A stretch of DNA of 64,000 nucleotides from Siphonodentalium dalli (Eukaryota > Mollusca > Scaphopoda > Gadilida > Siphonodentaliidae), in assembly GCA_032622095.1 (NCBI GenBank), contig CP136066.1:183620716-183684715 (forward strand), given 5' to 3'. The notes below the pieces were generated by a model. The model had not been told where the DNA came from. It saw only the letters and a list, made by a program, of their open reading frames with translations, and ran no database searches. This document shows positions 1 to 9,849 of the stretch, one piece after another. The translations under genes were made by a program, and so were the position numbers. Position 1 is the stretch's first letter, and every line of letters starts with the position of its first letter.

Positions 1-939
1 TTTGAACAATATTCCTGCGGTTGGTCTCGGTCATAGAAATATTCTTTGAGTCGGAGACGGCGAAAATAAGCATCAAAATCATCACAAACTTGAACTTTGT
101 CTAACGGTTTGCTTGGACAAAACGACAATCCTTTCTGTAGAACAGAAAATTCCGTATCACTAGGGTTGTAATTCGATAAATTAACCACTGTAGATATAAC
201 TTCTCCCAGTTCTACACATTGTGATTTGGCGGACTGTTCTTTCAATTTAGTTAGTTTTTTACGCTTGGTCAGGAGTAAATCATGAAGAGTTTTGTTGTAA
301 AAGTCATCTGCTGTTTGGGAATTGGCACTTACGTTGGAGTCCAAGAATGATGTAAGGCTCTGCTCGATGGTCGCCTTTTTACTGTACAACACATCCACCA
401 GGTGATTTCGAATTTTCTCGCTAGAACGGTTGCATATGTCATCCGAATACTTAGTCCGATGAGTGTTAGCAAGTGGGTTTTTAATCTTCAAACCATTCGG
501 GATGAGTTGATTCTTCTTGCATTCCTTGATGAAGAACAAATCGCTGTTGATTTGTGCATAACGTTTCTTGGGTCTCAATAATCTCCAGTCTGTTCGGCTG
601 TTCTTGGTGTTGGTAGTCATCTTGTAGGTAAAGTAGTGTAGACGTATAGGTCTGATTGATAGTTGGGTTGAAATAAATGGTAACACCTTTAAGACCTATT
701 GTATATTTTTTTCTCACGAGCTTTCGTCTAACATAGACTTTATCAAGTGACAGACTAACCATGAGACAAGAAACGTTAAAGCTACATGAAGCGTTGATGA
801 TGACGTGATGACGTTGTATCCCAGGTAAACAAGTTGATGGTTACCAAATTCTAGTTAGATATAAATTAGGACCTAGTGTATAGGTACAATTGAAAGGTAT
901 ATAGCTGCATGTTAGTTGCAATAAGATATCACAATAAGA
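1..939 (-). mobile_element. Penelope-like element, partial copy (5' part plus junction repeat)
   Basis: First of the head-to-tail Penelope-like copies; it runs off the left edge of the window. On the minus strand a frame from about 628 to 1 encodes the same N-terminal domain as the next copy (start region MTTNTKNSRTDW). It is nearly identical to 2,920-3,850. Positions 763-939 are the non-coding junction between this copy's 5' end and the 3' end of the next copy; the same junction recurs at 3,684-3,852, differing by a short 8-bp indel. Tandem copies joined by such a repeat (a pseudo-LTR) are a known habit of Penelope-like elements. Confidence 0.85.
763..939 (-). repeat. PLE junction (pseudo-LTR) repeat, first copy
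   Basis: Non-coding segment between two PLE copies, repeated at 3,684-3,852 and present inverted at 6,595-6,800 and again at 7,151-7,270. I looked for a hammerhead ribozyme core (CTGATGA plus GAAA), reported in many PLE pseudo-LTRs, and did not find a convincing one on either strand. Confidence 0.75.
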
Positions 940-1668
940 CTACAACCACGCGGACATGAATCCAGCATCTCTATTGATACCGGAATTGAAACTGTCAAAC
1001 ATTGAAATGTATTTTTGCTCTGTAATCCTGCGACTGTGAAGGTCCGATAGTCCTCCCTGTATCACTTGGACACGAATGTCCTTAACAGAATGGCGCGGAA
1101 GGCAGAAATGGTTCGCAACAGGCAAATCGTCGTGGTTGTTGATATTCTGTCGGTGGCCAGTGATTCGTCTACATAACGGCTGTCCAGTCTCTCCTATGTA
1201 GTGAACATCCGGGCATCGTGCGCAAGTTACGATGTATACCACACATGTGCTTCGACAGGTGAATAGACCCTTCGTAATGATCGGATATCCGTCTTTAGAA
1301 CTAATAGTATCCGAAGATACTAGTTGGCATGTGCCACATCTTGGAGTGTTACACGGTTTGGTTCCGATAGAAAGATTAGACGACCGACATTGGCTAGAAA
1401 CAACCATTTGTCGTAAGTTAGGTGGTTGCCTAGTCGCCAGTAACGGCCTCTCCTTGAATATGTTCTGAAGTAGATCATCGCCGTCCAGAATATGCTGGGA
1501 CTGAACCAGAATGAGTTTCATTAGTTTAGTTGCGGGGTGATGTGTAACAACAAGCGGAACGCGTTCTTTAACGTCAGAACATTTATAAGATAACAAATCC
1601 GTACGGTCCTTGGAAAGCGCCTTAGTTGTCTGCTTCTCCACAGTTCGCTTTTCATACCCGAGTTTCAC
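940..1668 (-). CDS. PLE GIY-YIG endonuclease domain (copy A)
   Basis: A 242-residue frame forming the C-terminal endonuclease module of the PLE. A Cys cluster (C106, C111, C114, C138, C142) sits just before VVYIVTC (143-149). YIGETG follows at 157-162, Arg at 167-168, NHF near 187 and a Glu in TEQKYI near 217, matching the catalytic Tyr/Arg/Glu layout of PLE GIY-YIG nucleases, which nick target DNA to prime reverse transcription. The first Met is probably not a true start: the coding sequence continues upstream as HKLKSEFV in frame. Confidence 0.88.
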   Translation of the reverse strand: MKLGYEKRTVEKQTTKALSKDRTDLLSYKCSDVKERVPLVVTHHPATKLMKLILVQSQHILDGDDLLQNIFKERPLLATRQPPNLRQMVVSSQCRSSNLSIGTKPCNTPRCGTCQLVSSDTISSKDGYPIITKGLFTCRSTCVVYIVTCARCPDVHYIGETGQPLCRRITGHRQNINNHDDLPVANHFCLPRHSVKDIRVQVIQGGLSDLHSRRITEQKYISMFDSFNSGINRDAGFMSAWL

Positions 1669-1679
1669 GAATTCCGATT

Positions 1680-2285
1680 TTAATTTGTGATTTGTTGTGT
1701 GCGAATGTTCTGATCCGAGTTGATTCGATGGTAACGTAAAGCCTGACTATATATAACAGATCTCTTAGTATGATCCGGATGGAAACTTGTAGAATGTAAG
1801 TAATTATATTTGTCAGTTGGTTTCCTATAAACAGCAGTTTCTAATTTCCCATCAGTTTTGAAAACTCTGACATCCAAGAAGCTGATAGTCTCTGTAGACT
1901 TTTCCATGGTAAACTTTAGGTTAGGGTGAACATTGTTAATTTTGTCATAAAATTCTTCAAGTTCTGACAAACCGTGCTCCCAAATGATGAAAATGTCATC
2001 TATATACAGAAAATAAACTTTATATTTTAGCTCAATATTGTCCAAGAATGTTTTCTCAAAGTCAGCCATATATATATTGGCGAACTGAGGGGCCATGGGA
2101 GTGCCCATCGCGGTTCCCAATTTCTGTAGAAAAATATCTCCATTAAACTGAAAGTAGTTGTGGTTAAGAATAAATTCGGTCAATTTAGCGATGGTTTCGG
2201 TGGCCATTGAGGTGTTTCCAGAATATGAGATTAACGATCGTGTCAGAGCCTGTATTCCATCCACGTGATTTATATTAGAATACAA
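1680..2285 (-). CDS. PLE reverse transcriptase catalytic domain (copy A)
   Basis: A 201-residue frame; the open frame extends further upstream to include TLDVKALYSNI (motif A aspartate). GTAMGTPMAP lies at residues 57-66 and the catalytic YIDDIF box at 94-99, followed by FLDV and the YRKPTDKYNYL segment typical of PLE RTs. In this copy the residue before YIDD is Leu (YFLYIDD), whereas copy B has the usual Arg (YFRYIDD). The frame stops at QQITN; the GIY-YIG part follows in another frame 12 bp on. Confidence 0.88.
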   Translation of the reverse strand: MYSNINHVDGIQALTRSLISYSGNTSMATETIAKLTEFILNHNYFQFNGDIFLQKLGTAMGTPMAPQFANIYMADFEKTFLDNIELKYKVYFLYIDDIFIIWEHGLSELEEFYDKINNVHPNLKFTMEKSTETISFLDVRVFKTDGKLETAVYRKPTDKYNYLHSTSFHPDHTKRSVIYSQALRYHRINSDQNIRTQQITN

Positions 2286-2371
2286 TGCCTTTACGTCGAG
2301 AGTTACAAGTATAGTTTGTTCATCAATATCATCAATGCTGGAAATCTTGTTTAGAAAGTCAGTGGAGTCTT

Positions 2372-3607
2372 TTATATAACTGTGATCAGATCGCGCGATA
2401 GGTTCCTGAGTTCGTCGTCTATCAGCTTAGAAATGTTCTCAGTGATAGTTCCACACCCTGATACAATTGGACGGCCTGGGACACCATGTTTATGTATCTT
2501 AGGAAGTGTGTAGAATGTTCCAATGCGGGGTGTCTGAACGACGGCCGGACGAACGAGATCTCTGTCGTTTTCGGGCAACGATTGTATGAGGTCCGCGAGT
2601 TCACATTGGAAAGCATCAGTAGGGTCCGCATCCAATTTTGTATAATAGTTTGTGTCATGGAGTTGGCGATTAGCTTCTGCTATGTAGTCACTAGTGTTCT
2701 GAATAACAACCGCACCACCCTTGTCACTCGGTTTAATGGTGATATCACGATTAGCTTTTAAGCTTGAAATGGCTTTTTTCTCAGTAGGTTTCAAATTAGT
2801 TAACAGTTTGTGGTTATGTGACGTGATTTCCGATTTCACTCTACTTCGCACAGTATCAATATAATGGTCCAGTTTCAAATTACGACCAGCCGGGGGTGTC
2901 CAAGTTGAACGCTTTTGTGGATTTGAACAATATTCCTGCGGTTGGTCTCGGACATAGAAATATTCTTTGAGTCGGAGACGGCGAAAATAAGCATCAAAAT
3001 CATCACAAACTTGAACTTTGTCTAACGGTTTGCTTGGACAAAACGACAATCCTTTCTGTAGAACAGAAAATTCCGTATCACTAGGGTTGTAATTCGATAA
3101 ATTAACCACTGTAGATATAACTTCTCCCGGTTCTACACATTGTGATTTGGCGGACTGTTCTTTCAATTTAGTTAGTTTTTTACGCTTGGTCAGGAGTAAA
3201 TCATGAAGAGTTTTGTTGTAAAAGTCATCTGCTGTTTGGGAATTGGCACTTACGTGGGAGTCCAAGAATGATGTAAGGCTCTGCTCGATGGTCGCCTTTT
3301 TACTGTACAACACATCCACCAGGTGATTTCGAATTTTCTCGCTAGAACGGTTGCATATGTCATCCGAATACTTAGTCCGATGAGTGTTAGCAAGTGGGTT
3401 TTTAATCTTCAAGCCATTCGGGATGAGTTGATTCTTCTTGCATTCCTTGATGAAGAACAAATCGCTGTTGATTTGTGCATAACGTTTCTTGTGTCTCAAT
3501 AATCTCCAGTCTGTTCGGCTGTTCTTGGTGTTGGTAGTCATCTTGTAGGTAAAGTAGTGTAGCCGTATAGGTCTGATTGATAGTTGGGTTGAAATAAATG
3601 GTAACAC
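2372..3607 (-). CDS. PLE polyprotein, N-terminal domain and first RT motifs (copy A)
   Basis: A 411-residue frame forming the N-terminal part of a Penelope-like reverse transcriptase. Basic N-terminal region to about residue 285, then KPSDKGGAVVI at about 292-302 and FYTLPKIHKHGVPGRPIVSG at about 365-384, both hallmark PLE RT segments preceding motif A. The natural start may be the internal Met of MTTNTKN rather than the first Met, because that Met is shared with the other copies. The frame ends at LITVI-stop, while the next frame continues with SYIKDSTDFLNK, so a one-base slip separates it from the catalytic part. Function: element-encoded priming and reverse transcription, not a host gene. 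Confidence 0.85.
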   Translation of the reverse strand: MLPFISTQLSIRPIRLHYFTYKMTTNTKNSRTDWRLLRHKKRYAQINSDLFFIKECKKNQLIPNGLKIKNPLANTHRTKYSDDICNRSSEKIRNHLVDVLYSKKATIEQSLTSFLDSHVSANSQTADDFYNKTLHDLLLTKRKKLTKLKEQSAKSQCVEPGEVISTVVNLSNYNPSDTEFSVLQKGLSFCPSKPLDKVQVCDDFDAYFRRLRLKEYFYVRDQPQEYCSNPQKRSTWTPPAGRNLKLDHYIDTVRSRVKSEITSHNHKLLTNLKPTEKKAISSLKANRDITIKPSDKGGAVVIQNTSDYIAEANRQLHDTNYYTKLDADPTDAFQCELADLIQSLPENDRDLVRPAVVQTPRIGTFYTLPKIHKHGVPGRPIVSGCGTITENISKLIDDELRNLSRDLITVI

Positions 3608-3683
3608 CTTTAAGACCTATTGTATATTTTTTTCTCACGAGCTTTCGTCTAACATAGACTTTATCAAGTGACAGACTAACCAT

Positions 3684-3852
3684 GAGACAAGAAACGTTAA
3701 AGCTACATGAAGCGTTGATGATGACGTTGTATCCCAGGTAAACAAGTTGATGGTTACCAAATTCTAGTTAGATATAAATTAGGACCTAGTGTATAGGTAC
3801 AATTGAAAGGTATATAGCTGCATGTTAGTTGCAATAAGATATCACAATAAGA
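3684..3852 (-). repeat. PLE junction (pseudo-LTR) repeat, second copy
   Basis: Direct repeat of 763-939, lacking 8 bp (one GTGATGAC-like step) relative to it. It separates copy A from copy B. Confidence 0.75.
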
Positions 3853-4581
3853 CTACAACCACGCGGACATGAATCCAGCATCTCTATTGATACCGGAATT
3901 GAAACTGTCAAACATTGAAATGTATTTTTGCTCTGTAATCCTGCGACTGTGAAGGTCCGATAGTCCTCCCTGTATCACTTGGACACGAATGTCCTTAACA
4001 GAATGGCGCGGAAGGCAGAAATGGTTCGCAACAGGCAAATCGTCGTGGTTGTTGATATTCTGTCGGTGGCCAGTGATTCGTCTACATAACGGCTGTCCAG
4101 TCTCTCCTATGTAGTGAACATCCGGGCATCGTGCGCAAGTTAAGATGTATACCACACATGTGCTTCGACAGGTGAATAGACCCTTCGTAATGATCGGATA
4201 TCCGTCTTTAGAACTAATAGTATCCGAAGATACTAGTTGGCATGTGCCACATCTTGGAGTGTTACACGGTTTGGTTCCGATAGAAAGATTAGACGACCGA
4301 CATTGGCTAGAAACAACCATCTGTCGTAAGTTAGGTGGTTGCCTAGTCGCCAGTAACGGCCTCTCCTTGAATATGTTCTGAAGTAGATCATCGCCGTCCA
4401 GAATATGCTGGGACTGAACCAGAATGAGTTTCATTAGTTTAGTTGCGGGGTGATGTGTAACAACAAGCGGAACGCGTTCTTTAACGTCAGAACATTTATA
4501 AGATAACAAATCCGTACGGTCCTTGGAAAGCGCCTTAGTTGTCTGCTTCTCCACAGTTCGCTTTTCATACCCGAGTTTCAC
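3853..4581 (-). CDS. PLE GIY-YIG endonuclease domain (copy B)
   Basis: 242 residues, same length and motifs as the copy A domain; a visible change is VVYILTC in place of VVYIVTC. Cys cluster, YIGETG, Arg pair and terminal Glu are all kept, so the endonuclease module looks intact even though the element is broken elsewhere. Confidence 0.87.
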   Translation of the reverse strand: MKLGYEKRTVEKQTTKALSKDRTDLLSYKCSDVKERVPLVVTHHPATKLMKLILVQSQHILDGDDLLQNIFKERPLLATRQPPNLRQMVVSSQCRSSNLSIGTKPCNTPRCGTCQLVSSDTISSKDGYPIITKGLFTCRSTCVVYILTCARCPDVHYIGETGQPLCRRITGHRQNINNHDDLPVANHFCLPRHSVKDIRVQVIQGGLSDLHSRRITEQKYISMFDSFNSGINRDAGFMSAWL

Positions 4582-4592
4582 GAATTCCGATT

Positions 4593-5198
4593 TTAATTTG
4601 TGATTTGTTGTGTGCGAATGTTCTGATCCGAGTTGATTCGATGGTAACGTAAAGCCTGACTATATATAACAGATCTCTTAGTATGATCCGGATGGAAACT
4701 TGTAGAATGTAAGTAATTATATTTGTCAGTTGGTTTCCTATAAACAGCAGTTTCTAATTTCCCATCAGTTTTGAAAACTCTGACATCCAAGAAGCTGATA
4801 GTCTCTGTAGACTTTTCCATGGTAAACTTTAGGTTAGGGTGAACATTGTTAATTTTGTCATAAAATTCTTCAAGTTCTGACAAACCGTGCTCCCAAATGA
4901 TGAAAATGTCATCTATATACCGAAAATAAACTTTATGTTTTAGCTCAATATTGTCCAAGAATGTTTTCTCAAAGTCAGCCATATATATATTGGCGAACTG
5001 AGGGGCCATGGGAGTGCCCATCGCGGTTCCCAATTTCTGTAGAAAAATATCTCCATTAAACTGAAAGTAGTTGTGGTTAAGAATAAATTCGGTCAATTTA
5101 GCGATGGTTTCGGTGGCCATTGAGGTGTTTCCAGAATATGAGATTAACGATCGTGTCAGAGCCTGTATTCCATCCACGTGATTTATATTAGAATACAA
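4593..5198 (-). CDS. PLE reverse transcriptase catalytic domain (copy B)
   Basis: 201 residues, almost identical to the copy A frame. It carries the canonical Arg before the catalytic YIDDIF (YFRYIDD) and His-Lys-Val just upstream where copy A has Tyr-Lys-Val. GTAMGTPMAP and the FLDV and YRKPTDKYNYL segments are present. Because this copy has the family-typical active-site context, it is the better reference for the ancestral protein. Confidence 0.87.
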   Translation of the reverse strand: MYSNINHVDGIQALTRSLISYSGNTSMATETIAKLTEFILNHNYFQFNGDIFLQKLGTAMGTPMAPQFANIYMADFEKTFLDNIELKHKVYFRYIDDIFIIWEHGLSELEEFYDKINNVHPNLKFTMEKSTETISFLDVRVFKTDGKLETAVYRKPTDKYNYLHSTSFHPDHTKRSVIYSQALRYHRINSDQNIRTQQITN

Positions 5199-5284
5199 TG
5201 CCTTTACGTCGAGAGTTACAAGTAAAGTTTGTTCATCAATATCATCAATGCTGGAAATCTTGTTTAGAAAGTCAGTGGAGTCTT

Positions 5285-6597
5285 TTATATAACTGTGATC
5301 AGATCGCGCGATAGGTTCCTGAGTTCGTCGTCTATCAGCTTAGAAATGTTCTCAGTGATAGTTCCACACCCTGATACAATTGGACGGCCTGGGACACCAT
5401 GTTTATGTATCTTAGGAAGTGTGTAGAATGTTCCAATGCGGGGTGTCTGAACGACGGCCGGACGAACGAGATCTCTGTCGTTTTCGGGCAACGATTGTAT
5501 GAGGTTCGCGAGTTCACATTGGCAAGCATCAGTAGGGTCCGCATCCAATTTTGTATAATAGTTTGTGTCATGGAGTTGGCGATTAGCTTCTGCTATGTAG
5601 TCACTAGTGTTCTGAATAACAACCGCACCACCCTTGTCACTCGGTTTAATGGTGATATCACGATTAGCTTTTAAGCTTGAAATGGCTTTTTTCTCAGTAG
5701 GTTTCAAATTAATTAAAGGGGTACTGTACGCCAAATGTTGTTGTTGGTTTCTATAATCTCCGAGTCTGAGAATAAGGTAACACTTTTTTCATTATTTGAA
5801 AGTCTGTTGAGTACGAAGTAGTGTTACGGATGACAAATTTACCGGAATGCAAAAATACAAATTGTCGTTGTCGAGTAATTTTTGTACAGTTTTCAACCAA
5901 ATGAATCAAATAAAAGTTATATTATAGGCATACTAGTCCCATATAATCATTTAAGTTATTGTATCGTCGCTAGTCAGTGAGTGGCTTGAGTGTTCTCCCC
6001 GTATCATCATAATATTTTAAGCGATCGTGTGTGCGATCGGTTTAACAAGCCAGTATCCCTCATTTACTTTATTTGATTACGCAAATTCGTAATTTAATTG
6101 ACGCCATTTTATGGCTCCAGTCATAAATTCAATTTATATCAAATTATTAACTTTTAAATTATTAAATTTTAAGATAGCCTATTAACCTGAGCGTTTACAG
6201 AATACATCTTCGACTCAAATTACTTATGTTTCTATATATTATCGATATTAGATCGTTGTTGTCACCGGAAATTTAATGAAAATGGCGCACAGTACCCCTT
6301 TAACAGTTTTTGGTTATGTGACGTGATTTCCGATTTCACTCTACTTCGCACAGTATCAATATAATGGTCCAGTTTCAAATTACGACCAGCCGGGGGTGTC
6401 CAAGTTGAACGCTTTTGAGGATTTGAACAATATTCCTGCGGTTGTTCTCGGTCATAGAAATATTCTTTGAGTCGGAGACGGCGAAAATAAGCATCAAAAT
6501 CATCACAAACTTGAACTTTGTCTAACGGTTTGCTTGGACAAAACGACAATCCTTTCTGTAGAACAGAAAATTCCGTATCACTAGGGTTGTAATTCAT
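5285..6597 (-). pseudogene. PLE N-terminal domain (copy B), interrupted by MITE
   Basis: The right part (about 6,304-6,595) covers residues around NYNPSDTEF to SEITSHNQKLL. The left part (5,285 to about 5,712) resumes at NLKPTEKKAISS and carries KPSDKGGAVVI and FYTLPKIHKHG. Between them lies the MITE. Comparison with copy A near 2,800 gives the empty target site, where a single TTAA stands in place of the insertion. The N-terminus before NYNPSD is missing because of the inversion junction. Confidence 0.85.
5717..6299. mobile_element. TTAA-flanked MITE, family 1, copy 1 (inside PLE copy B)
   Basis: 583 bp bounded by TTAA at 5,713-5,716 and 6,300-6,303. Inverted ends read AGGGGTACTGTACGCC on the left and GGCGCACAGTACCCCT on the right. 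PLE copy A holds the unoccupied site with one TTAA. A second copy, reversed, lies at 60,570-61,136. TTAA duplication is the signature of piggyBac-type transposases. No open frame of note inside, so non-autonomous. Confidence 0.88.
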
Positions 6598-6894
6598 GTC
6601 AGCGTGGTTGTAGTCTTATTGTGATATCTTATTGCAACTAACATGCAGCTATATACCTTTCAATTGTACCTATACACTAGGTCCTAATTTATATCTACTA
6701 GAATTTGGTAACCATCAACTTGTTTACCTGGGATACAACGTCATCACGTCATCATCAACGCTTCGTGTAGCTTTAACGTTTCTTGTCTCATGGTTTGTCT
6801 GTCACTTGATAAAGTCTATGTTAGACGAAAGCTCGTGAGAAAAAAAATATACAATAGGTCTTAAAGGTGTTACCATTTATTTCAACCCAACTAT
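6595..6894 (+). repeat. Inverted PLE 5' end / junction repeat
   Basis: Reverse complement of about 659-958: starts with the end of the GIY-YIG region, passes through the junction repeat and ends in the PLE leader. PLE 5' ends flanked by inverted terminal pieces are known for the group. It runs directly into a TA microsatellite. Confidence 0.8.
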
Positions 6895-7622
6895 ATATAT
6901 ATATATATATATATATATTGCTCAAGTTATATTCCGGACACCCCAAAAACTACGATATCTAAGTAAAAAATAGGGCAAATTCCGTCAAAATTAATCTGAC
7001 AATGACCGCAATCGAACTTAATCTCAATAATATGTGATGGATATTCATCGTACCAAGTATCGGTTCGATCGCATACTTTGAACTGGAATGTATGGACCGG
7101 ATAAGAATACAGGCGCACACAATGGCACACGGCTAGACGGGCGGAAAACAAGGTCCTAATTTATATCTACTAGAATTTGGTAACCATCAACTTGTTTACC
7201 TGGGATACAACGTCATCACGTCATCATCAACGCTTCGTGTAGCTTTAACGTTTCTTGTCTCATGGTTTGTCTGTCACTTGATAAAGTCTATGTTAGACGA
7301 AAGCTCGTGAGAAAAAAAATATACAATAGGTCTTAAAGGTGTTACCATTTATTTCAACCCAACTATATATATATATATATATATATATATTGCTCAAGTT
7401 ATATTCCGGACACCCCAAAAACTACGATATCTAAGTAAAAAATAGGGCAAATTCCGTCAAAATTAATCTGACAATGACCGCAATCGAACTTAATCTCAAT
7501 AATATGTGATGGATATTCATCGTACCAAGTATCGGTTCGATCGCATACTTTGAACTGGAATGTATGGACCGGATAAGAATACAGGCGCACACAATGGCAC
7601 ACGGCTAGACGGGCGGAAAACA
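6679..7622. repeat. 472-bp direct tandem duplication
   Basis: Units 6,679-7,150 and 7,151-7,622 are essentially identical over their whole length. Each holds part of the inverted PLE end, a TA microsatellite (about 6,892-6,919 and 7,363-7,391) and about 230 bp of unrelated DNA beginning GCTCAAGTTATATTCCGG. The 74-aa frames in each unit (minus strand) are identical and match nothing I recognise; probably chance frames. Confidence 0.9.
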
Positions 7623-7623
7623 A

Positions 7624-9845
7624 GTCATCCGAAAAAAATCGGGGGGGGGGGGGGCAGTGAACAATTTACGCAAGAAACATTCGTTATAACCAGTAATTAC
7701 ACGCGCGTCGCATATTGGAAGGTCAGCGGCTGCATCTCATTAAAAGTAAAGATATTATTTTGAACGAAGTTTAAAACGGAGCATGTTACTTTAAGGCTCG
7801 AATATGCTTACAAAACGCGTCGATAAATGCACAATGCAATCTAAAGGCAAGCGGCTAGAGTATTTAACGAGTGTGAATGCCATGCATGTCTATCAAGTAC
7901 GTATGCACTCTTTTCAACAGTTAAATTTCCAAGAAGTGTTTAAACTTAAAAACTTCCTGGTCTATTATTAGCTGTATTCTCGAAGGTTCTGAAGCCTCGT
8001 TCTGAATTATCACCGAACACCGATGACAGCGACAAGTGTTTGGTGTACTGAACGTTGAGTGAATTTTCAAGCACCCGAGATTTGTTTCAATGATTCAAAG
8101 CAGAAGTGAATGAAGAACACAACACAAATTGATCGCCGGGTGTAAACTTGTGGAATTAACGGATTTTCTGCATTTTATTTCCAAATTATATATATCTGGT
8201 GAGTCAACACATATTGTGTAAATGTCGCCCACACACAAAATGGTTCCAGCACGATAAAAATCAACTAAAAGTAGTCTTACACGCTACGAAAAAAGTTTCA
8301 CTTATTTGACAAATAATTATGTTTTATGTGTATAAATCTAAATTGTTTTGGATCCAATGGCCGTGAAAACCAAGATGATTTGATAGGCTGAATTCTTGTT
8401 AGAATACGACATGATACAACGCTACCTACTTTCGATGTACCACTTGGACACTATCTCTCATTTTCAAGTATTATTGTCGAAAATAATCTTTACTTACGTA
8501 TACAGGGGGTCTGCAGAAAAAGTCCAGACACAGGGAGGGAGGGGTGGGTGATTCGAGGTCGGAGAATGTGTGATGCATTTTTTTATCCAATCAACCTATT
8601 TATCATAAATTAAGGAAACATTAAGATATTGGAATTATATCACTTAGTTGTGTACTCTGCTTATCTGTTGCCACACTTCTGTTGCATCACATCGCCAGGT
8701 TGGACACTCATGATTAAAATTATACCAGTACATGTGTGTAGCCCAACTGTGTAGCCATTGCGTTGACTGATTTTTAAGCTACTTCAAGCAATAATTCATA
8801 TAATTTCATTTCAAATTCACAGGTATTGATTGATATTGTTGCGCCTATATTCCACTCATTGTACAATTACATGTACTTCAGGCAGTGGCTATCATGGTCT
8901 TATTCTTTCTCAGTGTTTCTGCTAGTCGATATTCAAGTCACTAAGCATATACAAGTAGTCTTATACGGCTACATATATAAAACATAAACCATTTTGAATG
9001 ACAAAATTTGACGTCCGCATGTCAACAGTATAAAAAAATAACAACATATTTGTAAATATCATCTTGCCATCTGGGCCCTTTAGAGGTTACCAACACCATT
9101 TTATTGTGTATAAGATGGTAGATCACACATAAGCCATCAATCAATTAATCACTGACATATTGCCCAGTCCAGTAGGATGCCACTCGGAGAGCATTTGCCA
9201 ACAAATCTGAACATACATGCATAACATGCATACATGTGCACATGCACCATTAGAATTGCGAAGTGAATATTATATGCCTAAGATGCATATCTTTATAGTG
9301 TCACTCAGAAGTATTTCAATGTTGGCAAAAAGATGGCAAGCAGATACCTATGGGAACTGTGTTTATGATTTTGATTCAGGTCATGCTACTACCATTCAAC
9401 TGTTTTTGGGTTGTGTTGGGATATGCTGAATAGTAATTGTTGGACAGAATCGGGCTGATATAAGTTTGCTTGATATCATTCTGAATTATTTACTAATAGT
9501 GTGTGGGTGAGTAGTAGTCTATTCCTGATATGGTAGCCTGGAAAAAATAAAACATTTGGACAGATGGCGTGGGTGGGTGGTCACGTAGCGGAAATACATA
9601 TCAACGGTGAACACTTTTATAAACATCCGAAACTAAAAATGAAAGTGTTTGGAATAGTAAGTATTGTTGAAAGAATCTCGTTTTATAGCACCGTGTTTTA
9701 CTGGACCATATACACTATATATATTATATTCCTGATAACACCAAACAATAATTCCAAGGGTAATACCATGTATATTCTTAACATAGTCATTCTCGATGCA
9801 TATATGATATGAATATTTGGTTTTGAAAACAATTAAAACTCCATT
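7624..9845. other. No gene seen; AT-rich intergenic DNA
   Basis: Contains a run of 14 G at 7,641-7,654 and scattered AT-rich sequence. Short frames (up to 82 aa) show no domain motif and no consensus splice pairs that build a model. Confidence 0.6.
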
Positions 9846-9849
9846 TTAA

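Larger units (their letters stand above)
940..3683 (-). mobile_element. Penelope-like element, full-length copy A
   Basis: Complete unit of the tandem array, read right to left: N-terminal domain, reverse transcriptase, GIY-YIG endonuclease. Coding content is broken into three frames by two frame changes, near 2,372-2,400 and near 1,668-1,680. The same breaks occur in copy B. The repeat period is about 2.91 kb. The order RT then C-terminal GIY-YIG is diagnostic of endonuclease-bearing Penelope-like retroelements. The high identity between neighbours points to recent tandem amplification. Confidence 0.9.
3853..6597 (-). mobile_element. Penelope-like element, copy B, split by a MITE and 5'-truncated
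   Basis: Second complete-looking unit of the tandem array. The GIY-YIG frame (3,853-4,581) and RT frame (4,593-5,198) match copy A with only a few substitutions. The N-terminal frame is cut by a 583-bp TTAA-flanked MITE at 5,717-6,299 and ends abruptly at about 6,595, where the sequence switches to an inverted PLE end. It shares both internal frame breaks with copy A. Confidence 0.88.

Noticed and set aside
763-939. Hammerhead ribozyme in the PLE junction repeat
   Set aside because: Expected from known PLE biology, but no CTGATGA...GAAA core in the right spacing was found on either strand here or in the inverted copies.
2422-2761. Frames of 78 aa (minus) and 91 aa (plus) within the PLE
   Set aside because: Overlapping frames of the RT domain, repeated identically in copy B because the DNA is duplicated.
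6927-7623. Two identical 74-aa frames
   Set aside because: Identity is explained by the 472-bp DNA duplication; nothing suggests translation.
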